From Coriobacteriia bacterium (lineage in GTDB: Bacteria; Actinomycetota; Coriobacteriia; Coriobacteriales; Eggerthellaceae), in the NCBI GenBank assembly GCA_030540225.1, contig JAUNWQ010000017.1, positions 1-32,040 on the forward strand: a DNA stretch of 32,040 bases, in the 5' to 3' direction. Shown piece by piece: positions 22,517-29,484 of the stretch. The notes beneath the pieces are model-generated. The model did not search any database. It saw only the letters and a list, made by a program, of their open reading frames with translations, and was not told where the DNA came from. Every line of letters starts with the position of its first letter. The first letter of the stretch is position 1. Position numbers and translations under genes: made by a program.

Positions 22517-24403
22517 ATGCCACGGCTTCAAATTATGGATACCACCATCCGTGACGGCCAGCAGAGCTTGTGGGCCACGCGCATGCAGATTGGCGACATG
22601 CTGCCGATTCTGCCGAAGATGGACCGAGTAGGGTATTGGGCTATCGAGGCTTGGGGCGGCGCAACGTTCGATACGTGCCTCCGCTTCCTCGACGAGAATC
22701 CTTGGGAGCGCCTGCGCTCCATCAAGGCGAACACCCCGAACACGCCGCTTTCGATGCTCTCTCGCGGGCAAAATTTGGTTGGCTACAAGCATTACTCGCG
22801 CGAGATCTGCAACCGCTTCATCAAGGCGGCCAACCGAAACGGCATCCATGTGTTCCGCGTGTTCGATGCGCTGAACGACATTCGAAACGTGGTGGACAAC
22901 GCCGACGCTATCAAGGAGTGCGGCGCGCATTTCGAGGGTGCAATTTCTTACACCATCAGCCCTGTTCATACGCTTGACAGCTTCCTTGATTACGGTCAGC
23001 AGCTCAAGGATCTGGGCGCCGACTCCATCTGCATCAAGGACATGGCGGGCATGCTCACGCCGTATCGCACCGAGCGCATCGTGAAGGCGTTCAATGCGGA
23101 AATCGGTCTGCCCCTGCACCTGCATTGCCACTATGTCGGCGGCATGGCCCCGGCAAACTACATCAAGGCCGCCGAGGCCGGTGCCGCGATCGTTGACACG
23201 GCGACCGCGCCACTCGCTTTCGGCAACTCCCAGCCCGCCGTCGAGATGCTTGCGGCGGCGCTCCAGGAGAGCCGTTACGATACTGGTCTTGACCTGGGTC
23301 TTCTGTTCGAGATTGCGGAATACTGGGAAGGCGTGCGCAAGCGCTGCCACTACAAGCGCGGCGTCTCCTCGCTCACACATATGAAGGTGTATTCCCACCA
23401 GGTTCCGGGCGGCATGATGTCGAACCTCATGAGCCAGCTGGAAATCCAGAACGCTACGGACCGCCTGGGCGAGGTTATGGCCGAAATCCCGAAGGTCCGC
23501 GCCGAGGTCGGCTACCCGCCGCTCGTCACGCCGATGTCCCAGATCGTGGGCACCCAGGCCGTGTTCAACGTGATCACGGGCAAGCGCTGGAGCGTCGTGT
23601 CCAAGGAGATGAAGGACTACATCTGCGGCTACTACGGCAAGGCGCCCGGCCGCATGGACAAGGAAATCGTGAAGAAGGTCGTGGGCAACTCCGACGTCCT
23701 CGATCCCGATATCGCTCCCGGCTCTCTCGTTACCACGACGTTTGACGAGGTGGCGGAAGAAATCGGAGACCTCGCGCAGAGCGAGGAAGACGTCCTCATG
23801 TACGCGCTGTTCCCCAACGAGGCGCGCACGTACCTGAGCAAGCACCGCACGTCCGAGAAGGTTGACTTCTTGCTCGAGCAGGAATCGAGCGGTACCAAGG
23901 AGGAAGATTACGTGGATATCAATCAGATTCGCGAGCTGGTTCGCGTTGCCGAGGAAAGCGGCGTCGGCGAAATCGTAGTCGAGGAGGAAGGCACCCGCAT
24001 CGCGGTGCGCATGCCCGGTCAGGCTGTGGCAGCCCCTGCGGCAGCCGCCGTCCCCGCCGCAGCTCCCACCGCTGCCGTGGCTCCCGCCCCTGCGGCGCCC
24101 GCTCCCGCGCAGGAGAGCGAGCACCCCGCCAACTGGTACGCCGTGAAGGCGCCGATGGTAGGCACCTTCTACGCGGCTCCCGCTCCCGATGAGCCGCCGT
24201 TCGTCAAGGTAGGCGACGAGGTTGCCGCCAACCAGACGCTGTGCATCGTCGAGGCGATGAAGCTCATGAACGAGATCACCGCCGAAGAGATGGGCACCGT
24301 CCGCGAGGTGTGCGTCGAGGACGCCACCCCGGTTGAGTTCGGCACCGTGCTCTTCTATATCGAGCCGCACGCGAAGACCCCGCTTGTCTCGGAGCAGTCA
24401 TAA
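22517..24403 (+). CDS. pycB: Carboxyltransferase-biotin carrier fusion (pyruvate carboxylase B / oxaloacetate decarboxylase alpha-like)
   Basis: This 628-residue protein carries CO2 between biotin and pyruvate/oxaloacetate. Residues 1 to about 300 are the HMGL-like barrel (MDTTIRDGQQS, GGATFDTCLRFL, CIKDMAGML with the active Lys, and metal ligands in HLHCHYVGG). A PYC/OadA conserved domain extends to about 460. From residue 466 the sequence changes to a complete AccB: VDINQIRELVRVAEESGVGE, a Pro/Ala linker (about 500-530), and the biotinyl domain with Lys582 in EAMKLMNE. Most OadA/PycB proteins end in a bare biotinyl domain, so the AccB N-terminal segment is unusual. Translation starts behind a perfect aaggaggtg. 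The biotin carboxylase gene overlaps by one base, which fits a two-subunit pyruvate carboxylase; no sodium-pump subunit is visible. Confidence 0.93.
   Translation: MPRLQIMDTTIRDGQQSLWATRMQIGDMLPILPKMDRVGYWAIEAWGGATFDTCLRFLDENPWERLRSIKANTPNTPLSMLSRGQNLVGYKHYSREICNRFIKAANRNGIHVFRVFDALNDIRNVVDNADAIKECGAHFEGAISYTISPVHTLDSFLDYGQQLKDLGADSICIKDMAGMLTPYRTERIVKAFNAEIGLPLHLHCHYVGGMAPANYIKAAEAGAAIVDTATAPLAFGNSQPAVEMLAAALQESRYDTGLDLGLLFEIAEYWEGVRKRCHYKRGVSSLTHMKVYSHQVPGGMMSNLMSQLEIQNATDRLGEVMAEIPKVRAEVGYPPLVTPMSQIVGTQAVFNVITGKRWSVVSKEMKDYICGYYGKAPGRMDKEIVKKVVGNSDVLDPDIAPGSLVTTTFDEVAEEIGDLAQSEEDVLMYALFPNEARTYLSKHRTSEKVDFLLEQESSGTKEEDYVDINQIRELVRVAEESGVGEIVVEEEGTRIAVRMPGQAVAAPAAAAVPAAAPTAAVAPAPAAPAPAQESEHPANWYAVKAPMVGTFYAAPAPDEPPFVKVGDEVAANQTLCIVEAMKLMNEITAEEMGTVREVCVEDATPVEFGTVLFYIEPHAKTPLVSEQS
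23897..23914 (+). promoter_or_regulatory. Internal Shine-Dalgarno and GTG start at the CT-AccB junction
   Basis: AAGGAGG (23897-23903) stands 8 bases before an in-frame GTG (23912-23914) inside the carboxyltransferase-BCCP gene. This is a perfect ribosome site at optimal spacing. The codon coincides with the first residue of the AccB-like part (VDINQIRELV compared with the MDIRKIKKLI start of E. coli AccB). Confidence 0.6.
23912..24403 (+). CDS. accB: Nested in-frame AccB (biotin carboxyl carrier protein), predicted internal start
   Basis: From the internal GTG this frame would encode a free 163-residue biotin carrier with the biotinyl Lys at position 117. E. coli AccB has 156 residues with Lys122, so the nested product has the size and layout of a normal AccB: an N-terminal D-I-x-x-I-x-x-L segment, a Pro/Ala-rich linker, and APMVGTFYAAPAPDEPPFVKVGD before EAMKLMNE. 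It precedes accC with a one-base overlap, the usual accB-accC order. If made, it would let the same biotin carboxylase serve acetyl-CoA carboxylase as well as the pyruvate enzyme. That it is translated is inference; the site may instead be the remnant of the gene fusion. Confidence 0.5.
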   Translation: MDINQIRELVRVAEESGVGEIVVEEEGTRIAVRMPGQAVAAPAAAAVPAAAPTAAVAPAPAAPAPAQESEHPANWYAVKAPMVGTFYAAPAPDEPPFVKVGDEVAANQTLCIVEAMKLMNEITAEEMGTVREVCVEDATPVEFGTVLFYIEPHAKTPLVSEQS

Positions 24404-25755
24404 TGTTTAAGAAGATCCTCATCGCCAATCGCGGGGAAGTTGCGCTGCGCGTCATGCGTGCCTGCAAGGAGCTCGGGGTGAAGACCGTGGCGGTTTACTC
24501 GACCGCCGACAAGGACACCTACCCGGTTCGCTACGCTGATGAAAAGGTTTGCATCGGACCTGCTCAGGCGAATAAAAGCTATCTCGTGATGTCGAACATC
24601 ATCGAGGCGGCGAAGATTACCGGCGCCGAGGCGATCCATCCCGGCTACGGCTTTTTGGCTGAAAACGCCGACTTCGCCCGCGCCTGCGTCGACAACGACC
24701 TCGTGTTCATCGGGCCTTCCGCCGAGTGCATCGAGCGCATGGGCGACAAGTCTTCCGCGCGCGAGACCATGAAGGCCTGCGGTGTCCCCACGGTGCCCGG
24801 CTCCGACGGCTGCATCGACACCGTTGAGGAAGCGCGCGCCTTCGCCGAGGAAGTCGGCTACCCGGTGCTCATCAAGGCCACGGCGGGCGGCGGCGGAAAG
24901 GGTATGCGTGAAGTGCACGACCCGGCTGACCTCGAATCCCACTACAAGGCCGCTCGTGCCGAGGCTGGCGCGGCGTTCGGCAACGACGAAGTGTACCTCG
25001 AGAAGCTCGTGCTGCGCCCTCGCCACGTCGAGGTGCAGGTGCTCGCCGACAACCACGGCAACAACGTGGCGCTTTGCGAGCGCGACTGCTCGGTGCAGCG
25101 TCGCCACCAGAAGCTCATCGAAGAGGCTCCGTCCCCGGCGCTTACCGAGGAGCTGCGTCGCGCGATGGGCGTTGCAGCCATCAAAGCGGTGCGCGCGGTC
25201 GACTACAAAAACGCCGGCACGATCGAGTTTCTGCTCGACACCACGGGCAAGTTCTACTTCATGGAGATGAACACGCGCGTGCAGGTCGAACATCCCGTTT
25301 CCGAGCAGATCACGGGCACCGACATCATCAAAGAGCAGCTGCGAATTGCGGCTGGCGAACCTATGAGCTGCGCCGATCGCGCTCCGTTCACCCCCTTCGG
25401 CCATGCGATGGAGTTCCGCATCAACGCCGAGGACCCCGATCACGGCTTCCGTCCGTGCCCGGGCAAGATCACGCGCTTCGAGCCCCCGATGGGCCCGGGC
25501 GTGCGCGTGGAGACCTACGTTCACGAAGGCTCCTCGATTTCGCCTTATTATGACTCCATGGTGGCGAAGGTCATCGTGAGCGGGCAGGATCGCGAGGAAT
25601 GCCTTGCACGCGGTCGCCGCGCGCTCGACGAGTTCAAGATCGAAGGCATCGCCACCACGTTGCCGTTCCACCGTCGCGTGCTCGACAACGAGGTGTTCCG
25701 TGCGGGTGAAGCCACGACTGACTTCATCGAGACCCAGATGGGAGACTTGTTATGA
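24403..25755 (+). CDS. accC: Biotin carboxylase
   Basis: The enzyme carboxylates biotin on its carrier with ATP and bicarbonate. At 450 residues it equals E. coli AccC (449) in length. It shows KKILIANRGEVALRVMRACKELG, HPGYGFLAENADFA, the ATP-grasp glycine loop KATAGGGGKGMR, ERDCSVQRRHQKLIEEAPSP, FYFMEMNTRVQVEHPVSE with metal-binding Glu and Asn, and the catalytic Arg of RVQVEHP. The ATG overlaps the stop of the preceding gene (TAATG). Its partner is either the fused carboxyltransferase (pyruvate carboxylase), the nested AccB (acetyl-CoA carboxylase), or both. The next gene overlaps by four bases. Confidence 0.96.
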   Translation: MFKKILIANRGEVALRVMRACKELGVKTVAVYSTADKDTYPVRYADEKVCIGPAQANKSYLVMSNIIEAAKITGAEAIHPGYGFLAENADFARACVDNDLVFIGPSAECIERMGDKSSARETMKACGVPTVPGSDGCIDTVEEARAFAEEVGYPVLIKATAGGGGKGMREVHDPADLESHYKAARAEAGAAFGNDEVYLEKLVLRPRHVEVQVLADNHGNNVALCERDCSVQRRHQKLIEEAPSPALTEELRRAMGVAAIKAVRAVDYKNAGTIEFLLDTTGKFYFMEMNTRVQVEHPVSEQITGTDIIKEQLRIAAGEPMSCADRAPFTPFGHAMEFRINAEDPDHGFRPCPGKITRFEPPMGPGVRVETYVHEGSSISPYYDSMVAKVIVSGQDREECLARGRRALDEFKIEGIATTLPFHRRVLDNEVFRAGEATTDFIETQMGDLL

Positions 25756-26105
25756 GTGAGTTGAACGTCGAAGGTATGGCGCTCGCCCCGGGCGTCGTGG
25801 AAACAATCGTGTCCATCGCGGTCAGCGAGGTCGAGGGCGTTGCGTGCGTCGGCTCGGCGAGCACTCAGGGCCGCGGCATCCGTGCCGTGTTCGGCCAGAA
25901 GCCGTCGACCCAGGGAATCGAAATCACCGTAAACGAAGATAACAAACTGGCAGTCGCCGTGCGCATCGAGGTCTACTACGGCTTCGTGCTTCCCGAGGTC
26001 GCATCCAGCTTGCGCCAGGCTGTGGCCGATGCGGTGACAAGCCAGGTCGGCGTCGAGGTTGCCTCGGTCGATGTCTACATCGACGGCATCCAGTTCGCCG
26101 AATAG
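25752..26105 (+). CDS. Asp23/Gls24-family protein (YqhY-like)
   Basis: The 117-residue cytosolic protein matches the Asp23/DUF322 family: LAPGVVETIVSIAVSEVEGVACVGS, GIEITVNEDNKLAVAVRIEVYYGFVLPEVASSLRQAVADAV and VASVDVYIDGIQF. In Bacillus subtilis the homologue YqhY is encoded between accC and nusB and influences acetyl-CoA carboxylase activity. The same position here implies a link to the carboxylases, which is inference from gene order. The start overlaps the accC stop by four bases (ATGA), so translation is coupled. nusB follows after 7 bases. Confidence 0.92.
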   Translation: MSELNVEGMALAPGVVETIVSIAVSEVEGVACVGSASTQGRGIRAVFGQKPSTQGIEITVNEDNKLAVAVRIEVYYGFVLPEVASSLRQAVADAVTSQVGVEVASVDVYIDGIQFAE

Positions 26106-26112
26106 GAGATCA

Positions 26113-26784
26113 ATGGCATCACGACGACACGAACGCACCGCTGCGCGTCAAAGCGCGCTCCAGGTGCTCTATACCAGTGAAATAAAGGGCATCCGCCCGT
26201 CCGATTTGCTCGATTCGGGCCTTGTGCTCGAAGACGACGGCAAGTCGCTTTCGGACTACGCGATCGGGTTGATCGAGGGCGTCGACGAGAAGATGCTCCC
26301 CATCGACGTGCGTCTCAATTCGACTTCCGAGAACTGGAAGCTCAACCGCATGCCCATCGTCGACCGCTGCATCCTTCGTCTGGCGACGTATGAGATGCTC
26401 TTCGTCGACGAGGTTCCGGTTTCGGTTGCCATCAACGAGGCGGTCGAATTGGCGAAGGATTTCGGCGGCGAGGACGAGTCGCCCCGTTTCGTGAACGGCG
26501 TTTTGGGCCGCATTGCCCGTCAGCTCGAGGAAGACGCGAAAGATCCCGAGGCGGCGCGCCGTCGAGAGGAAGAGGCCCTGGCGGCCTACGCGTTCCCGAC
26601 CAATGAAGAAGATTCTGTAGCTGAAACCGCTGGCGAGCAGCCCGCAGCGGAAGGCGCCGTTGAGAACGCGCCCGCGGCAGAAGGCGAGGATACCTCGGCT
26701 GACGCCGTGTCGCCCGAAGAGCCGGCTTGCGCAGCAGAGGAACCAACCTGTGCTCCTGAGGAGCCGGTGAATGTCGGACTCTAA
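26113..26784 (+). CDS. nusB: Transcription antitermination factor NusB with acidic C-terminal extension
   Basis: NusB binds boxA RNA with NusE to promote antitermination on rRNA operons. Residues 1 to about 142 are NusB: RRHERTAARQSALQVLY, then NRMPIVDRCILRLATYEMLF, DEVPVSVAINEAVELAKDFGGEDESPRFVNGVLGRIA. The normal protein is about 140 residues, but here it continues to 223 with a tail rich in Glu, Ala and Pro (AAAEGAVENAPAAEGED-like composition, no fold evident). The start at 26113 follows aggagat and begins MASRRHERTAARQ, as in the family. The last 14 bases overlap xseB. Confidence 0.95.
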   Translation: MASRRHERTAARQSALQVLYTSEIKGIRPSDLLDSGLVLEDDGKSLSDYAIGLIEGVDEKMLPIDVRLNSTSENWKLNRMPIVDRCILRLATYEMLFVDEVPVSVAINEAVELAKDFGGEDESPRFVNGVLGRIARQLEEDAKDPEAARRREEEALAAYAFPTNEEDSVAETAGEQPAAEGAVENAPAAEGEDTSADAVSPEEPACAAEEPTCAPEEPVNVGL

Positions 26785-27085
26785 CGCTGCATCGTACGAT
26801 CAGGTTCGCGACCGCCTCGACGAAATCGTCGAGGCGGTAAGTGCGCCCGGCATCTCGCTCGACGAAGCGCTCGCGCTCTACGAGGAGGCGGTGAAGCTCG
26901 GCCTTTCCGCATGCGACCTGTCTGAGGAAGGCGCCGAGGAGCTTCTCGAGCAGGATGCTGCAAACCTCACAACCGAACAGGGCGAACAGGCCAACCAGGC
27001 CGAGGCGACCGACAATCAAGACTCGCCCGCCGAGGGCGAGGCGGCCGTTGCGCGTCAAGACGGGGCGACGCCGGCTGCGCGATAG
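26771..27085 (+). CDS. xseB: Exodeoxyribonuclease VII small subunit
   Basis: The first 60 residues are XseB: SYDQVRDRLDEIVEAVSAPGISLDEALALYEEAVKLGLSACDL, the helical hairpin that binds XseA to form the single-strand exonuclease VII. XseB is normally 60-85 residues, but this one has 104 because of an acidic Glu/Gln/Ala tail. The large subunit gene xseA, usually adjacent, is not in the window. The ATG at 26771 lies within the nusB 3' end and has a gaggag site inside that gene, so the two are translationally coupled. Confidence 0.88.
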   Translation: MSDSNAASYDQVRDRLDEIVEAVSAPGISLDEALALYEEAVKLGLSACDLSEEGAEELLEQDAANLTTEQGEQANQAEATDNQDSPAEGEAAVARQDGATPAAR

Positions 27086-27134
27086 CACCGCTTTTGCGAC
27101 GAAGGCGCGAGGGGGAAAGAGGAGTTCTTGCATT

Positions 27135-29018
27135 ATGGCGAATAAGCGCATACTTGACGTGGTCGATTCACCTGCCGACCTGAAACTTCTCACCGATGAT
27201 GAGCTCTCGATCCTTGCTCGCGAGATCAGGGAGCAGATCATCACCACCACTTCTAAAACGGGTGGCCATGTGGCGTCGTCCCTTGGCGCGGTCGAGATTA
27301 TCCTTGCAGTTCACAGCCTTCTTAACTGCCCGGAAGACAAGTTCATCTTCGACGTGGGGCACCAGTCGTACGCGCACAAGCTCGTGACGGGGCGGCGCGA
27401 TCGTTTCGATACGCTGCGCACGTTCCATGGCATTTCAGGTTTCCCGAAGCCTTCCGAGAGCGAATACGACGTGCATGCTTCCGGCCACGCGTCCGACTCG
27501 CTTTCGATTGCCGTGGGGCTCGCCAAGGCGCGAGCGCTTTCGGGCGGCTCGAACAAGATCGTCGCGCTCATCGGCGACGCGGCGTTAGGCGGAGGCATGG
27601 CCTTCGAGGCGCTCAACTACATCGGACAAGCCCAGCTTCCCATGGTCATCATCCTGAACGACAATGAGATGTCCATCTCGCGCAACGTCGGTGCGCTCAT
27701 GAAGCACCTTGGCTATTTGCGCACGTCATCGTCGTATCGTACGACGCGCGATCGCGTGCAGGAGGCTATGGAGCAGTCGGGCGCTCTCGGCAGCGCCCTC
27801 ATGCACTTCGGGCGCAACGCGAAGGAATCGATGAAGCAGTTCGTCATTCCCCACTCCATGATCTTCGAGCAGCTGGGCATCGTGTGCACGACGCCGGTCG
27901 ACGGGCACAACATCCACGAGCTGAAGGAAATGCTCTCGACGTGCCTGGCCGCAGATGGCCCGGTGCTCATGCACGTGGTCACCAAGAAGGGCGCCGGGTA
28001 TGGTCCCGCTATGGCGGAGCCGACGCGTTTCCATGGTACGGGTCCTTACGATATCGCCACGGGCAAGGCTATAAAGAAGCCTGCAAAGGCCCCGAGCTAC
28101 ACCTCGGTGTTCGGGAAGGCCCTCCTGAACGAGGCGCGCGCCGATGAGCGCATCGTTGCGATCACCGCCGCGATGGAAAGCGGCACGGGGCTCACTGACT
28201 TCGAAAGGGAGTTCCCCGACCGCTTCATCGACGTGGGCATTTGCGAGGAGAACGCAGCCGGTATGGCGGCGGGACTCGCTATCGGCGGGCGCAAGCCGGT
28301 GTTCGCCGTGTACTCTACGTTCCTGCAGCGCGCCATCGATCAGCTTATCGTCAATAACGCCCTCATGAACCTCGATGTCGTGTTCGCCATCGACCGCGCG
28401 GGCCTGGTGGGCGCCGATGGGCCGACGCACCACGGCGTGTTCGACCTGGTCTATACGCGCATGGTTCCCAATATGCGCGTGCTTGCGCCCTCCAACGAGG
28501 CGGAACTCGTGAACTCCCTTCATACCGCGCTTGTGCTCGGCGGGCCGTTCGCGGTGCGCTATCCGCGCGGCGAGGCGTGCGGCGTGCCCGTTCCCGACAA
28601 GCCCGAAACCTACGAGCCTGGCGTGTCTCGCCTGGTGAGAGAAGGGTCCGATGTCGCGATTCTCGCGTTCGGGAATATGGTTGAGCCTGCGAACGAGGCT
28701 GCGGCTGTGCTTGAGGAAGCGGGCCTGTCCGTTCGTGTCGTTGACATGCGTTGGGTGAAGCCACTCGATACTGAGGCGATTCGCAAGGCATCCGAAACCC
28801 GTCTCGTGGTGACGGTCGAAGACGGTGTGGCCGCAGGCGGTGTCGGGGAAGAGGTGATCGCCGAGCTCGCGCGCCAGAACGAGAAGGTGCCCGTGCTCAC
28901 GCTGGGCATTCCCGACCGCTACATCATGCAAGGCGCCCCCGACTTCCTCATGCACGAACTCGGCCTCGACGCCGAAGGAATCACCGCTGCCATTCAGGAG
29001 AAACTCGAAGCGCTCTAA
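27135..29018 (+). CDS. dxs: 1-deoxy-D-xylulose-5-phosphate synthase (variant active-site motifs)
   Basis: The enzyme joins pyruvate and glyceraldehyde 3-phosphate to begin the MEP isoprenoid pathway, using thiamine diphosphate. The 627 residues follow DXS throughout: KTGGHVASSLGAVEIILAVH, FDVGHQSYAHKLVTGRRDRFDTLR, LNDNEMSIS, VTKKGAGYGPA, YSTFLQRAIDQ, DRAGLVGADGPTHHGVFD. Several usually fixed positions differ: the thiamine motif reads GDA (Asp148, Ala149) rather than GDG, and the AEQHAVT segment around the catalytic Glu371 reads CEENAAG. The catalytic Glu, the His residues of GGH, DGH and THHG, and the Mg-binding Asp and Asn are kept, so activity is likely. The start at 27135 follows agaggag at 10 bases. 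Confidence 0.93.
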   Translation: MANKRILDVVDSPADLKLLTDDELSILAREIREQIITTTSKTGGHVASSLGAVEIILAVHSLLNCPEDKFIFDVGHQSYAHKLVTGRRDRFDTLRTFHGISGFPKPSESEYDVHASGHASDSLSIAVGLAKARALSGGSNKIVALIGDAALGGGMAFEALNYIGQAQLPMVIILNDNEMSISRNVGALMKHLGYLRTSSSYRTTRDRVQEAMEQSGALGSALMHFGRNAKESMKQFVIPHSMIFEQLGIVCTTPVDGHNIHELKEMLSTCLAADGPVLMHVVTKKGAGYGPAMAEPTRFHGTGPYDIATGKAIKKPAKAPSYTSVFGKALLNEARADERIVAITAAMESGTGLTDFEREFPDRFIDVGICEENAAGMAAGLAIGGRKPVFAVYSTFLQRAIDQLIVNNALMNLDVVFAIDRAGLVGADGPTHHGVFDLVYTRMVPNMRVLAPSNEAELVNSLHTALVLGGPFAVRYPRGEACGVPVPDKPETYEPGVSRLVREGSDVAILAFGNMVEPANEAAAVLEEAGLSVRVVDMRWVKPLDTEAIRKASETRLVVTVEDGVAAGGVGEEVIAELARQNEKVPVLTLGIPDRYIMQGAPDFLMHELGLDAEGITAAIQEKLEAL

Positions 29019-29096
29019 CAAGCTCAACAGGCGATGCTTGTGCGTAGAAGGTGCTGACTTTTCGTCATTTCTGCATATACTTAGGTGAGCTCGTAG

Positions 29097-29125
29097 CGAA
29101 GGCGCGGGCTTCTGTCGTGCCTTCG
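29097..29125 (+). terminator. Hairpin downstream of dxs
   Basis: cgaaggcgcg (29097-29106) pairs with cgtgccttcg (29116-29125) over 10 positions with one G-U. There is no T tract. It probably ends the carboxylase-dxs operon. Confidence 0.4.
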
Positions 29126-29173
29126 AGTCCATCCTCCAGCATCGAGGATTCAAAATACCTATTATTCATGATA

Positions 29174-29202
29174 TTGCGATACTATTAAATTTTCTGTATA
29201 TT
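29174..29202 (+). promoter_or_regulatory. Promoter of hipBA
   Basis: TTGCGA (29174-29179) and TATATT (29197-29202) are 17 bases apart. They lie in a markedly AT-rich stretch (29150-29235), unlike the rest of the window. Transcription would start near 29209, which favours translation from 29248 over the in-frame GTG at 29215. Confidence 0.6.
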
Positions 29203-29247
29203 TTTATCAGTAGAGTGAATATAAAATATTTTGAACGGCGGCATAGC

Positions 29248-29484
29248 ATGTGGACCAACGCTTATTCATACGAGGATATCGGTGAGTTTCTGCGCGAGGC
29301 GCGCAGGGATCGCGGCATCACACAGGTCGAGATGGCGAAAAAGCTTGGCTTCTCGTCGGTGACGCTTTCGGCGCTTGAGACGGGCAAGAATGTGTCGGCG
29401 GCCAAGGTTGACCGTTACCTGCAGCAGTTGGGCTTTCGCATGGTCATCGTTCCCAAGGGCGCGGACGTGAAGGTGACCGAATGA
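29248..29484 (+). CDS. hipB: HipB-like antitoxin, XRE helix-turn-helix
   Basis: The 78-residue protein is a small Cro/C1-type DNA-binding protein: DIGEFLREARRDRGITQVEMAKKLGFSSVTLSALETGKNVSAAKVDRYLQQLGFRMVIVPKGADV. It should bind its own promoter and neutralise the HipA kinase encoded next. The start at 29248 (MWTNAYSYEDI) is preferred because the promoter places the transcript start too close to the alternative GTG at 29215. Its ribosome site is weak. The stop overlaps the hipA start by four bases (ATGA). Confidence 0.88.
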   Translation: MWTNAYSYEDIGEFLREARRDRGITQVEMAKKLGFSSVTLSALETGKNVSAAKVDRYLQQLGFRMVIVPKGADVKVTE

